A stretch of 64,000 bases of DNA from Congeria kusceri (Eukaryota; Mollusca; Bivalvia; Myida; Dreissenidae): the NCBI GenBank assembly GCA_027627225.1, contig CM051028.1, positions 13,181,201 to 13,245,200 on the forward strand, given 5' to 3'. Positions 26,901 through 39,000 of the stretch are shown piece by piece (within the stretch, counting starts at the first letter, position 1; the number at the start of each line of letters is the position of its first letter). The notes beneath the pieces are model-generated. The model worked only from the letters and a program-made list of their open reading frames with translations, did not search any database and had not been told where the DNA came from. A program made the position numbers and the translations under genes.

Positions 26901-29900
26901 TTTTGTATTATTGAAGTTACAAACTTTTGAATATAAACTTTAACCAGAAAATCTATGTGAAAAAGGGGCATAACTCTGTCAAAATACAAAACAGAGTTAT
27001 AGAAAATGTTGCCCTTGATACTGGAGTTGATGACAAAGGTTAGTTCCAAGTTTCAAGTGAATAACTTATGTAGTTTTGAAGTTACACAACTTTTGAATAT
27101 AAACTTTAACCAGAAAATCTATGTGCAAAAGGGGCATAACTGTGTCAAAATACTAAACAGAGTTATGGGGAATGTTGCCCCTGACACTGGAATTGATGAC
27201 AAAGGAATATTACAAGTTTCAAGTAAATAACTTACATAGTTTTGAAGTTACAAGACTTTTGAATAAAAACTTAAACCAAATTCAGACGCGGATAGTCGAG
27301 CTAAAAAATTAAATAATGTTAGTTGACATCACAGTTATTACTTATTTGTAATTCTGAATAAAAAGCCTTGTCCAAAATGCATCTAAATATGTCTAAATCA
27401 ATTCCAAGCGTCATTAAATGACAAAAATACCCTTTTGACAAGAAACCCAAAATAAACAGAACACCTACGGCTGGAATGGAGAATTAAACACTCCGGGTAT
27501 GACATGGGTGCTGATCAGGTAGTGGTATTTGCGGGCAAGACGCTCCTGTGTGGTCTTCTCCTTCGCTTCCTTCTGCCGCCTTCTGTTCTGTTCTTGTTGT
27601 TCTGCATACTCTTCCAACTCATTCCTGAAATTATTGAACAGATGTTACTGTGTAACCAAGCGATTCTGCTGAATCTTACAAAGTTCTTTCCAGAGTTTGC
27701 CACTGAACATTTTAACTCCTCCCAAGCTACTGCTGAAGGATTAATTTCAATGAATCAAGCTTCAAAAGCACTTCACAGACTTTACCGCATACTCTTGGGT
27801 AAACTAGGTTATCAGTTAAACATGTGATATCTGAGTGCAATAATTGTATAAAGCATTAGAATAATTTGAATATGATGGACATTTGTGGAAATGTATATTA
27901 TGGAATGGATTCAAACTAGTCTTATTTCTTTGTCAACAATTATTTGGCAATAACATGCACATTAGAAGTAACCATACAGCTACAAGTATCAATACAAGTT
28001 ATCGGCAAAGGAACGACACACTAAACAGATCTCTCACCTGATGATTTCATTCTTCACTACCAAGGCCTCCAGGTATCTCTTTCTACTGTAGTAGTTGAAG
28101 ACGTACTTCCGTACGTAGTAACCACGCCAAATCTTCTGTACCTGGGAAAGAAGAGTTGATGATGTAGAAATGTGTACAAGAAAGATGTGTACTGCCATAC
28201 AACCAGGCCAAAGAATGTTCAAGTTACCAACATGTGCTTTACAGTTCATGGAGAAACACAACACTTTTAATATGGAAGTTACTTCATAGTTATGCATGGG
28301 AAAGATAAATACGACTTCTCTTTGAACATTTCTATAGCAATTTACCATTCCCTAACACAATCTTGTTTTAATTTGTCAATAACTGTCCTAACTGTTTTTG
28401 TTACTGTTTTGGTTCACTCTGTTTGTGCCCCCATTACATGTACTTGCACATGTACCTTATTTAAAATCAGCAATTATTATGAAAAAGTGCTTAAATTTAT
28501 CTTGAAATATCTTAATCATGTATCTCCTCCAGTGCATTTCATAATGCGTATATACAAATAATGCCAGCCAAGTGGATATGCTGTCCGCCTTGCAACAGGG
28601 AGGTCCCGGTTCGATCTCCACTCAGGGAGCTTTCTCAAGATCTTTCCACAGACACCAAATACTGATTCTTCCCAGGAAACGCACTCGAGAGTGTCTCTAT
28701 TAGCCAAGGCTTTCGATGCAATCGAGCTTAACTAAATAGGTTTAAACTAAACTAATGCCAGCAAAGGTTACCTTGGTTGCCTGCAGATTGAAGAAGTTCA
28801 GTTTCATCACAAGGACACAGTTCTGCAATAAAATATATAAAACGATGAATAAACCTGGATTTCATAAAATATTGGTAAATACATAATTTAGTACAACCAG
28901 TTATTGTTTCAAGAAATCTAATACTTGGTAAAACATCAGCTATTGACCATGTCTAGCTGCCTGACTGACCTGTATGTCATGCTTCAGGTTAATAAATATG
29001 GCTTGATTCTGAATGTGCACACTTCTAAATAAAATACATACGAGTCGTGTCGTGTGAAACCCGGGCTTAATGCATGTGTGAAACATGTCGTCCCAGATTA
29101 GCCTGTGCAGTCCGCTTTTATAGTTATTTCTGTTTTAAGGACGTCTCTTCTAAACATAAATCCACTGTAGACAGAAAGTAGGGCCGAGATTAGCCTGTGC
29201 AGAATGCGCAGGCTAATCCGGGACAACAAATTACGCACATGCATTAAACCCGGGTTTCCCATGACACGCCTCATATCTTTTCTAAAGAATAATATCGATA
29301 TATTTTAATATTTGCTTTCAATCATCAGCTAAAAACACCTTTAAAACTAATGGATTTGATAAAAAAATACTGAAATATCTGCAAACCTTTTTTCATGAAA
29401 TTCATACCAAAATGCATTCAGCCTATATAAATATTTAACACATATATTTATTTTTTGAAAATGATTAATTCGTAACACTGATAAACTGAACAATAAACTT
29501 CCAATGTGAGTACTGCAATGTAAGTGTACCTTCACATATAACCGGAAGAACTGTCTTCCCAGAAATGCCCTCCATCTTCTCTGAATTTCTGTGGCACACT
29601 TATTAACGTGTCTGAAAAAAAACACGCACTAACTAATTAGAGGAACCTAACATTGTGTTTACAATGTTATATTTTATTTCATGCTAAGTAGTGAAATATA
29701 GAAAATATCAGTGAGATATATCCCTATATCACACACAGTAAGGGACTAGTTTTTTGGGTCCCGAATTAATACAGTAAATGTAACTGACCGTCATCGATGC
29801 CAGGCTCAAAACTGTGAAATGATGTCATTATTCTGACGTCATGACGTTATGATTCCCGCGATATTTTCCAATAAAATGTCAAACAAAGGTTAATAAAGCA

Positions 29901-32745
29901 TAAAATAAAAAGACAATTTGTTTGTTTTCGATGTGATAACGCGTGATATCATCACCGGAAAGGGAGACAATTTACATATTTTCACTTGCGCAAGCGCTCA
30001 TGAAAATATTAATTGTCTCCCTTTCCAGTGATGATATCACGCATTATCACACCGAAAACAAACAAATATCCTCTATATATTATACAGTGGTTGAAATCAG
30101 CACAAGCCCATAAGCCCTGCACTGGTGAATCTCGGAACAAGCTTGCTCAGATTTACAGTTATATATTGGTGGGTTTGTAACAAATTCTTGCTCACCAGTA
30201 ATAAATTAAGAACTCAGGCTTGCTTGGCAAAACTGCTAATTTCAATCACAGACATCATATATCTGTTGTCAATAACATAGATAGTTACAGAAAGTCACAA
30301 TTTGATGAGAATGTCATACATAAGAGTTTTCTTTTTTAAATATGACTTAATACATGTGCGTAAAGTGTCGTCCCCGATTAGCCTTGCAGTCCGCACAGGC
30401 TAATCCGGGATGGCACTTGCCGTTTTTATGGTATTTTCTGTTTCAAGGAAGTGTCTTCTAAACAGAAATCCACTGTAGGCGGAAAGTGCTGTCCTGGATC
30501 AGCCTGTGCGGACTGCACAGGCTAATCCGGGACGACACTTTACGCACATTCAGTAAGACCAGTTTTCTCACGGCGCGCCTCATATATATTTTCAACACAA
30601 ATGAATACAATCTCCGCAAAAGTCTGTCAGACCTCGGACAAAGCCAGTAAAACTGCACAAGGTCCAGGATAAATGACCAGAACAGTGGTCCTTATGGCCG
30701 TTCAAACATTCTGGTCAGGTATCTAATTGCAAGCTAAATGTTTTTTAATGGCCAGTTATAAGGAGTTTGGGCCAGAGATTAGTTAAAGAGATTAGCAGAG
30801 CTCGTGGCCAGTAATGGATCTTGGACTTTCGCGGAGACTGGAATATAAAAATTATGCCAGAAAGTAACAATCTACTATAGAAGCTTTTATCCTCCAGACA
30901 TACTTCATATAAGCTCGGACCCTGGCTCCTCGGAACCATGCTTGTACTTTCACAGAAGCTGCATATTCATTCAGCCTTTCCTGCTCTGCAACACTGAAAG
31001 AAAACAAATTGTAATTCAATTAAAGGAAAAATTCCCATATAAGTTGGAGGGGGAGGGGGGGGGGGCTGTCACAGTATGAACTTGGTCACTATAGGAGAGG
31101 TTGTGTAGTGCTTCGGCTAGCTTAGTCAGGAAAGCATTGCCCTGTAAGCTTGAGGTCCAATGTTCAAGTTCTGGACTGGGTGCACAATGTTCTGACCCTT
31201 TGATATACATGTAAAGTATGTGATAAATTAAACTTGTTGGCAAAACAAAACTTACATAAGTTGTTTTTTTCTAATTTTCTTATAAACAAGATAAAATACT
31301 GTTAATTGATTAACTGCTGTCATTTTTATAGGTTGTAAGTAATAGTAATGACATACCAGCACTTTATGAAATGCAGTTTTTCAGTGTTTATTCTAGGACG
31401 CGCGATTGCAGATTCCACACATTACTTTACAAATTAAGGCATTATTTGTCATGACCACTAAACAATCACGCATACAGTTTAAAAAGTATTTAAACTTAAC
31501 AATTATCAAAAATATTACTACCATACTATTATTAATTCCCTTTTCGAAAATCGAAGGCCCCTATGTTTACTCACTACAGCAAAAATTTATTGTGGTACAT
31601 TTGTTTACATGTTTTTAGTATTTATATTCTGTGTCAAATTAAGGAACAACAAAAGATGAGCTAAAGTACACACACACACACAATACTACAATAAAACATA
31701 AATGGTCAAAAAAGCTGCAAATTATTCCCAGATTTCTTGCCTCAAATATGCTTCAAGAATTGGCGGTGTATTATGCGCAGTCATTTGCGGAATGAAGATA
31801 ATCATATATCTTGAAAATGTGGCTTGTTTGTTGGTCCCCTTCTTTTAAACCCTGCCCCTCCCCCAGTTTTTGTCTTGGAAGTGGGGAAATCCCCATATAA
31901 TTGAAATCCTAGAATAGACACTGCTTTTTTATTGGGTAATATGGTGTAACATGAAAGGATAAACTTGTTTTACATAAGAATACATTATTATAATGATATT
32001 ATGCCGTATGACCAAGAAATTAAAGGTTCTTAAAGCCGCATATCAACTGTATTTCCCATAATATAGACACATATTAAAACAAGAGATATTACCATTTTTC
32101 TCGAATATATTTCTCTAGAAGTAATAATATATTGATTTAATTATTTAGGACAAAACTATATATAAATAAATTGATACAGAATTCCAGCAGGATTCCAACT
32201 CATGCTACAAAATCGTGAATTTCAATGATCAATGTTGTGCATGAGAGCAACTGCACTTCAAATATATTTAATTCATATTAATTTTACTACTACTAATTTT
32301 CATGTGTGTTATGTGACAAATGAAGTGTACATAATTTTATATATTTCTGAAATTAAATCTAACAAACTGTCAGATAGATAGAAATGGAAAGTGTTAAAAT
32401 GATATAAAAGTGCCAGACTTTTGAATATGTTTGCTGCTGTAATGTCTTACTGGCGAGTGTTTGTTGCCTGAACAAGTAAACATAAGGGTAGGACCCATTA
32501 CTGTGTTCAGTATGATTAACGGTTAACAGTAACCGTGATCTTAAAAATGTGGGTACGAACAAGTTTATGTACGACACATGGTAAACAAACTTATTTTTAA
32601 CCATAAAATACAAAATACAGATCTTGACATGAATTATCAGAAACGTGTTTACATGGTTTATTTACAAAGAAACTTACTTTTTTCTCTGGTAACTCTCTTC
32701 AACTATTCCACCAGTTTCTTGAAGCAGCCTTACCATAGCCGCCAT
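17952..32745 (-). CDS. SPATA17: SPATA17, IQ-motif ciliary/sperm protein, complete
   Basis: Ten exons, in reading order: 32745-32678, 30993-30904, 29611-29530, 28822-28772, 28141-28038, 27624-27469, 25804-25648, 22661-22513, 21869-21740 and 18026-17952. All introns are GT-AG and phases are continuous, giving 353 residues (human about 361). Three IQ motifs, which bind calmodulin in this family, lie at about residues 36-52 (VKVQAWFRGARVRAYM), 59-76 (IQRRWRAFLGRQFFRLYV) and 96-113 (VQKIWRGYYVRKYVFNYY). Then come a charged Arg/Lys/Glu helix, YHYLISTHVIPGVFNSPF, and the conserved tail segments RYKPFQPTLRVA and PFKTVVPPIPVF. SPATA17 is known as a testis/ciliary axoneme protein. The start is the first ATG of the exon (ATGGCGGCTATGG); a second in-frame ATG lies three codons on. 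It shares a head-to-head promoter with the gene at 33026 and its introns carry many repeats. No lesion was seen. Confidence 0.95.
19215..20230. mobile_element. TIR element of about 1.0 kb, non-autonomous
   Basis: TCACGGCATCAGTTTCGGAC at 19215-19234 is inverted at 20211-20230 as GTCCGAAACTTGATGCCACT, with one extra base. A second inverted pair lies further in (GAGTTTCAGACGGTAT and CACCGTCTGAAACTGATGAC). No transposase frame is visible. It lies in the last SPATA17 intron. Confidence 0.6.
20771..20790. repeat. (TAA)n microsatellite
   Basis: About six perfect trinucleotide repeats in a SPATA17 intron. Confidence 0.9.
21494..21684. mobile_element. Foldback/MITE element, copy 5 (deleted right half)
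   Basis: Starts GAGGCGTGTCATGGGAAAC and ends TTTTCCCACGACACGCCTCAT. The right internal half is missing, so it is about 190 bp. It lies 56 bp beyond the donor of SPATA17 exon 9. Confidence 0.85.
23755..24302. repeat. Degenerate repeat ending in (GACC)n and a hairpin
   Basis: Three diverged units share AAGCCCCTGTGACCTTGAC, GATCGTAGGTCAAAGCGTTC and ATGCGGAAA. They end in GACCGACCGACCGAC, AAAGCAATATACCCCCAC and a TTCTTCGAAGGGGG hairpin. A related end occurs at about 59450-59515. Confidence 0.75.
24541..24571. mobile_element. Fragment of the foldback/MITE family
   Basis: Only the terminal piece CCAGTTTTCCCACAACACGC followed by CTCATATT remains. Confidence 0.7.
24985..25135. repeat. 36-bp tandem repeat, about four copies
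   Basis: Units carry GCATTTCAAATGCTATTA and AGAAAATATGTG. Each unit has a small palindrome (GCATTT..AAATGC). It lies in SPATA17 intron 7. Confidence 0.8.
26440..27265. repeat. 165-bp tandem repeat, about five copies
   Basis: GAGTTATGGG[T/G]AATGTT recurs at about 26500, 26666, 26832, 26996 and 27160. Each unit also carries GGGGCATAACTCTGTCAAAA, GTTGATGACAAAGG and AACTTATGTAGTTTTGAAGT. The array lies in SPATA17 intron 6, ending about 200 bp from exon 6. Open frames in it are repeat artefacts. Confidence 0.9.
28559..28762 (+). mobile_element. tRNA-derived SINE with target-site duplication
   Basis: A tRNA-like head with a B-box-like GGTTCGATCTCC and an A-box-like stretch (AGTGGATATGCTGTCCGCC) is followed by a tail ending GGTTTAAACTAAACTAA. 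The ten bases TAATGCCAGC stand on both sides (28559-28568 and 28753-28762) and look like the target duplication. It sits in a SPATA17 intron next to the donor of exon 4. A second copy lies at 58480-58700. Confidence 0.85.
29041..29275. mobile_element. Foldback/MITE element, copy 6
   Basis: Starts CGAGTCGTGTCGTGTGAAAC and ends TTTCCCATGACACGCCTCAT. It lies in a SPATA17 intron. Confidence 0.85.
29917..30067. mobile_element. Long palindrome, arms of about 57 bp
   Basis: Left arm 29917-29974 begins TTTGTTTGTTTTCGATGTGA; right arm 30011-30067 ends TCACACCGAAAACAAACAAA. The arms are inverted copies with few mismatches, and the loop (ATATTTTCACTTGCGCAAGC) has partial symmetry of its own. It lies in SPATA17 intron 2. 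TGACGTCAT motifs stand just to the left, as they do near the palindrome at 13654. Confidence 0.85.
30345..30585. mobile_element. Foldback/MITE element, copy 7
   Basis: Left terminus shortened (starts at TTAATACATGTGCGTAAAGT); the right terminus CTCACGGCGCGCCTCAT is intact. It lies in SPATA17 intron 2. Confidence 0.85.
31058..31245 (-). mobile_element. Possible tRNA-derived SINE relic
   Basis: CTTCGGCTAGCTTAGTCAGG followed by a B-box-like GTCCAATGTTCAAGTTC resembles a decayed tRNA promoter. A run of G residues precedes it. Orientation and ends are uncertain. Confidence 0.25.
31246..32677. other. Remainder of SPATA17 intron 1
   Basis: AT-rich; only a short CA repeat at about 31670. No exon recognised. 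Confidence 0.6.
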
Positions 32746-33025
32746 ATTGTTGCTGTGTTGTTATGAGTGACGTCTCGCGAAAATATAATAGCGATAAATT
32801 TTTGTATACATTATTTTTATAAATAAATCTTCCTGATAATAATAATTATTGAAATTATAAGAAATTAATACCTTTATTTCAAATATTGCTTTGTTATCAA
32901 TAAAAATTAATTTAAATATCCATAGCAACGTGTCAACAAAATGGCGGACTTGTAGATGAAAATAAGGCATGCAAATCAGTTAGTGTTTATACTTTTTCGA
33001 TTTTTTCGATAGATTTGTGGACACA
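32746..33025. promoter_or_regulatory. Bidirectional promoter between two cilium-type genes
   Basis: This 280-bp gap lies between the start codon of SPATA17 (minus) and that of the gene at 33026 (plus). It holds ATATCCATAGCAAC at 32916-32929, which keeps the AGCAAC half and the CC..AT centre of an RFX X-box (10 of 14 positions of GTTGCCATGGCAAC). ATGGCGG motifs of YY1 type stand on both sides, at 32941 on plus and over the SPATA17 start on minus. Also present are TGACGTC at 32768 and the octamer ATGCAAAT at 32969. No TATA box stands out. Transcription starts cannot be placed from sequence. Confidence 0.6.
32916..32929 (+). promoter_or_regulatory. Candidate RFX X-box
   Basis: ATATCCATAGCAAC has one perfect RGYAAC half site. 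The left half is degenerate. X-boxes mark many ciliary gene promoters, which fits both neighbours. Confidence 0.45.
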
Positions 33026-36000
33026 ATGGCGATTTATATGCCTCCTCTGTGTAGAAAAAAGAAGGTTCTTGACAGATACAAGTATGTTACCCTATTATTA
33101 TCACCGTTGTATTTGTTTTAATTGCAAAATATGTGAAAGTGTGTCAATTAGTGATAGTGATACTTCTAGGGACAGTCTAATGTTATGTACTAATGACAGT
33201 GTCACTTACAGTGTTGTGTTGTAGGTTTGGATAGATGGATTTGAGTATATGCATTCGATGATCGTTAGTTCGAACTCTGTAAATTCAAATTCAGTCCTAT
33301 TTGGATGTAGTTTTCTGGTCTTGAATTTATTTGTTCTTTATTTACTAAAATAAACTCTTTAATTCCAGCTTTATTTTTATATGGAATAATCGTTATTTCG
33401 ATGTCTATAATCCGGTCCCAAATGAATATTTCACACTTATTTGCCTATTGTTAAATCGAAGTCGCGGTCTTGATTAGGACCCGATGTTTTCACACTTTCG
33501 ATGAAAAGATTTGCTAACTGGGCATGTAAAAAATAATGACCAGCTTTGCAAATACGCACAATTAATGGTCATTTAGGCAGTTGACTTGCAACCTGCGAAA
33601 ATTTGCACAAGGTATTTTGGGTGATTGAAACTACTTATTGACATACCGCAAACTTAATTAAGATGCTGTCCACCTGCAAGGTATCAGTACATACGATAAC
33701 AACAAATATACATGTAAAAAGGTAAACCACATAAATAAGGCTTGTATTTATATCTTTATACCACATCAGGTTTGCTTGATTAGAACTTCGATTTTGAGAG
33801 TATTTTTTTTACTATTTTCGGAAGTATATATCGCCCCTTTACCATCGGGTTTGTAGAAAAAAAGCAAAAGGTGACATGACCGCTACATTTTAAAAATAAA
33901 ATGTTGAATGTAAGCTATAAAACATGCTAACAGTAAAATAAATTAGCAGTTTGGCCAAGCAAGCCCGATTTCTTATTCCTTCTAAAGACAAGTGCAACCC
34001 AAATTTGACATACACTAAATTCGACCATCTTTTGGACACAATAGGATATTAATAGCTGAGAGCAAGGAAATGTTGCAAGCCCGTCTGTATAAAACTGATA
34101 ATTTGAGACGGGTTCAATATTTACCAGCGCAGAGCGTAACGAACTTGTGTCAGTTGACTTAAAAAAAACATTGAACTGGTCCATTTCTGTCAACACAGTT
34201 CCTGATGAGAATAAACTTGCATATGTCGGACAACAAATTAAAGTAATAAGTGTGAATGCTTTATTTTTTTTATTCTAGCCCTGACAGTTTTAGAGTGATC
34301 AGTCAGTTTGCAGAGGAAAGTCATCCCAAACATGAGGAAGAAGGGAATTACCCCTCAGAATGGAGACGGAAATGGCTGGAAAATCAAGGACTTGCATTGC
34401 CAAATATTTATAACAGAAGAACTGAGGTTTTACCTCACGCAGTTCCTGATTTTAGGGTAAATAGGCCTCATCCTGGGTCATGCGGATTTTTGCGCCATAA
34501 TGTTAGACTTTTGAACGAGCCAATATGCAGTGTTTACACAGAAATATCCAGTGAGGATGACCAGCACTGGTGGCCTTCAAGAGTATCAAATGAGCCGCTA
34601 TGTGTTCCACCTAGGACCCATGATACAGTATACAGGGCTGATTTCTTGGAAAGCACCCAGGAGAAAAAGGAATTCGGGTCATTAAGACACACGGCTAATC
34701 CTAATAAGGAACCTGCTTTAGGAACAGGTAGATTTTACCATTCATATTTATGTGTTTAAAAAGATGTTATTAATAACAACACTTAACTGCAGTTACATAA
34801 TTATGCTTTACATGTTATATTTCCAGTCTTCACAAAACTCCGTCGGACCTACGGACCTGACCGACTAAATTTGTCAAGGTCCGAAAGAAATTTCAATTTC
34901 GTCGACCCAGAATGTTCGACTCAAATATTTTCTATCAAATCGAAAGTTAAACAGCACACGATCATATTAACATATATTTTTTAATTCAACGGAATTACAC
35001 GATGCATATTTCGATTGCAATTTGAAAACACAGATGACCTCGTATCAATACAGTAAGGACGCTATAAGATTCAGTGTTAGTTTCTAGGATGGAACCATTT
35101 CCGTTTGCGAACACATGTTTATCAAAGACAAAGAACGCCTACTCGGAAATTAATACACTCCCCTTCTACACCAGTGTATCAATTATCCATATATTCTTGA
35201 CGCAGGAGGAGTCAGTTTTACTACAGCCAAACCAGTCAGCGAATGAGAATGCGCAAATTTTCCAATATGCAAATGAGCGTCGTCGATAGAAAGTTTATCA
35301 CGCCCTCATTAAAGGGGCAAGTGATTTGTTACACCATCCCGTTAGGTAAGCGTTTTGTAATGCGCGTGTGTTAAACTCACACATATTTAATAAATTAATT
35401 ACTACAAATTAAAAGACGGCAATATAATTATTACTTGTGTGAAATGAACATTTTTCTAATTATGAGAATTAATATGAATTTGTGTAACTTGCTTACGCCG
35501 ATCGCGTCAAAAGTACGTCGTCATTTGTCTAAAAAATTACATCTACTATCTAGTGTTCACTAATAAAAGTATTATTCCAAATCATCCATGTGTACTAATT
35601 ATATGCAAAAAAACTTTGGCTGAGGCAACATTTGAAAGTTAGCGAGAGTATTGGCAGTACACTTGTCGAAAGTGAAAGTAAATAAATTACAATTCATCAA
35701 AAATGTTTTGTTATTTCTTTTTAATGAATACAGTCCTTTTAAATTGATTTGTTACCGGTAATCAACAAACATGAAGATTTTCGACACAAAGCATTGTATT
35801 TGTAGTTTTGTGATTAAAAGAGTGGGTGGGGTGAAGATTACTTGGATGCTAGCTTTTGCTATTAAATGTTCATTTATTTCCTTTACCTTTTTTAACCACT
35901 AGAAACTACATTTAGTTTTTGGACTATTAAAATATTACATTGTACCAAATATGTAAAAATATATACAAGACACTATATAAAAATAATAATAGGATTTTAA

Positions 36001-39000
36001 ATAGAAACTGTATAAAGTGAAATAGATCTAAATATGTGTTAATTAGACTTAAATTAAAACATATTTTATAAATTTAACTGTGTGAAATATAACAAGTTAT
36101 GAAGATAATCAGAGACTGAATATGAGTGGTAAATATTGCAGACATGTAACTGTAAATTATTTTGATTTAACATGTACAAAATTAACTGCAAATAAAATGC
36201 AATGTGAATAAATGATGTAAACCAGTAAAAACATTTAAATAATTCCGAAGAGTGTTTGATTGTGTTTGGTCTGACAAATGTGCAGCAGGTCTGACAGATT
36301 TTTCTTGTCAGTCAGACCAAATGTCTGACAGAGGACCTCCGAGTTTCGTGAAGACTGTATTTCACACAAGTTCCAAGTTCATCTCAGAAGCATTGTTGTA
36401 GAAAGAATTTTTTTTTTTTACTTAATCAGTTGATTGCTTCTTTTACTAAGCAATTATTATTAGACACACAGTATCAGTTGATGATTCTACACCACTAATT
36501 AACTATCTGAACTCCATTTACTAGTAACATCAAATGTGTATGTGCAGTGGAATATTTAGCTGAATATTTGTTTTCAGACAGGAAAGGCAGAATTTCATCA
36601 TGTATGCAGTTTCATTATGTTCTTTTTTATTTATATTTTTTTTATATTTCTATAACATAGAAATGTAACCAATTTCTTTTGCCCTGTGTGTTTTTCTTAC
36701 ACAACTATCTTTTAACCAGAAGCATCAAGCTGTCTTGTGGATTTTTCCTCAGTTACAGGAATGTTTGTGTTTTGACATTTTGACAGTGTTTATACATAAA
36801 TAAGATAATTAATACATCTTGAACAGCTGCTCACTGGGGCATGCATGCATACAGTCTTAGTTGCATGGTTTAACAATAGTTTGTCATTTTTATAATTTAC
36901 GCATAAAACTTCTTTTTCAAATTCTTATTGTTTACATGTAAACGGTAACATAAATTATCGTACAGTATAGTTACATTTGTGAAAGTGGAATATCTTAACT
37001 GTGGCTATATGCCAATATTAGAGAATAGCTAATGTGCTTTGGAATGTTACTTAAACACCTGAATGCAAATGTATTGATGTCATAAACAGCATGTATGAAA
37101 GGAAATATAACGTTCTTTCACGGGGCGTATCGATGCTAGATGGATTTAACATATGCAAAAAATAAGTTAATTAATATTGAAGCATTGTACAATACAATAT
37201 ATAATTTTAATATATAATCAGTGATCATTGAAAGGCACGGGAAAATTAGTAGTAGTTGTCTAATCGTTATGAATGAAAAGTACATGAAGAACCATTACAA
37301 CTTGCCCAACATTGATGAATGTTATGTAGCGTAGGACATTTTTCATTGAAGTGCTCGATTTTATAGGCGTGAGTTCGAATCCTTCTGGAACTGTTTGTCC
37401 AAAAAATGTGTTGGCTTCGTTTATATTTTTTTATTAACGATTTCATCAATATAGTATGGCTACTAGAAAAATATATATGAGGAAAATAGGAGTATGTCTT
37501 GTTTTAATAATCTATGTGTCTATATTTATAGGAAATTCGTTCAATATGCCCCTTTAAAAATATATGATCAGCTTCATACAGAGTACAGCGATGACAATAC
37601 TTGCATGAGTAGCGAGCTTAATAAATTTATAATAACTTATATGCATTTGTCCACTTTTGTTACTGTGATTAGTTAAAGCCCAGGTCTAGGACTTTTCAAT
37701 TTATATTTATTCAGACTTGTAAATCCTAAATATCACTTTCAGAATCCTTTTTTTCATAATCGCAATATTTAATTTTTTATTGCTCATTTTTAATAGTTTA
37801 TTAATCGTTATTATTAACCACAACCCTTTGTATCAAAAGGTGCTGAGGATTTGTCTTTACTTCTCTTTGTATTTTGCATGAGCTGTTTTCCATTACTTTA
37901 TCATATTAGTACAATATGCAGAAAATCAGTTTGTCCACCTACTAACAAAAGTGACCATTTTTTCCAATTAGGAAAAATTCATGTATTGAGTGCTTAAATA
38001 TTGTCATGGTAACAAAATGTCATTGCTAATATATTGTTGTAAAGTACATGTTTGTTGCTTGTTTAAACGGTTGAACATTACCTGGAATAAAAACACACTT
38101 CATATTATTGTATTTTACAATTATTGTATTTTTTTACAAGTTTTATTAATGTGTATATTAACAAATAATTTGATTCCTAGTTCCAGTAAACTTCTTGCGT
38201 CCCAATGATGGCAACCAGAGGCTTTTCAAGGAGAAAATATCATATGAACATCAGTACAACAGCAGAATAGACCTGAATTATCCAATCAGAGGAAAGGTAA
38301 AAAGGAACAGTTGTCAGTTAATAATGTCCTAATGTAACCACAGAGTATTCTCTATGAGAATAGATCTTAACTGACTTAAACCTGAAGCTGTACTGTTTGT
38401 ATTTTTTTTATTATTTAGTTGTATTTGTTTTAATACCAGTAGATACATATGTAATATTCATTGTACATATGTTTATTATTAAACTTTAACATCTAATTCA
38501 AATTTTACATAAAATGTTTGAGATTCTTTCCCAAAATGCACAATGAATGACTGTATGAACGGAAAAACAACTAAATTTAAATAATGTAAATGAAGCAAGT
38601 ACAAAGTTATATAAACACAATAATGCAATAGCCTTGATAATATAATTAGTCATTTGTTGTTGCAGCGACATGGGTCTTTCGTGTGGGACCCTATGCCTTT
38701 GGAGGCATCCAAAAAATTCATCAACCACTACAAGATAATCACGGCAGAGGAAGGCGTCCGACAACAGGAGATGAAGGAAGTGGAGACCATGGCCAATGAT
38801 GCTACAAAACTGCTGGAACAAACAAACGTCTGTGAGTCTGCGACAGCTCCAGAACCAGTAAGTATTCAGAATGCTCCCGACAAAACAACAACAACCGCTG
38901 AGCCTGTGGTCTGCCAGGCTGAAAACCCATCTCTGAAGGAAAAGAAATGCTCGCCAGTTCAGTCTGCCAAAGTAACACCAGCCAATTCTCGTCAAGTGTC

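Noticed and set aside
28563..28640. tRNA gene suggested by the GGTTCGATC box
   Set aside because: No complete cloverleaf; the tail and flanking target duplications identify a SINE, and a second copy exists at 58480.
35074..35289. 71-codon plus-strand frame
   Set aside because: It lies inside the 1.5-kb inverted-repeat element and has no transposase motif or splice context.
37340..37400. tRNA or SINE suggested by GAGTTCGAATCC (also near 48990)
   Set aside because: Only the B-box-like word is present; no A box, cloverleaf, tail or target duplication could be defined.
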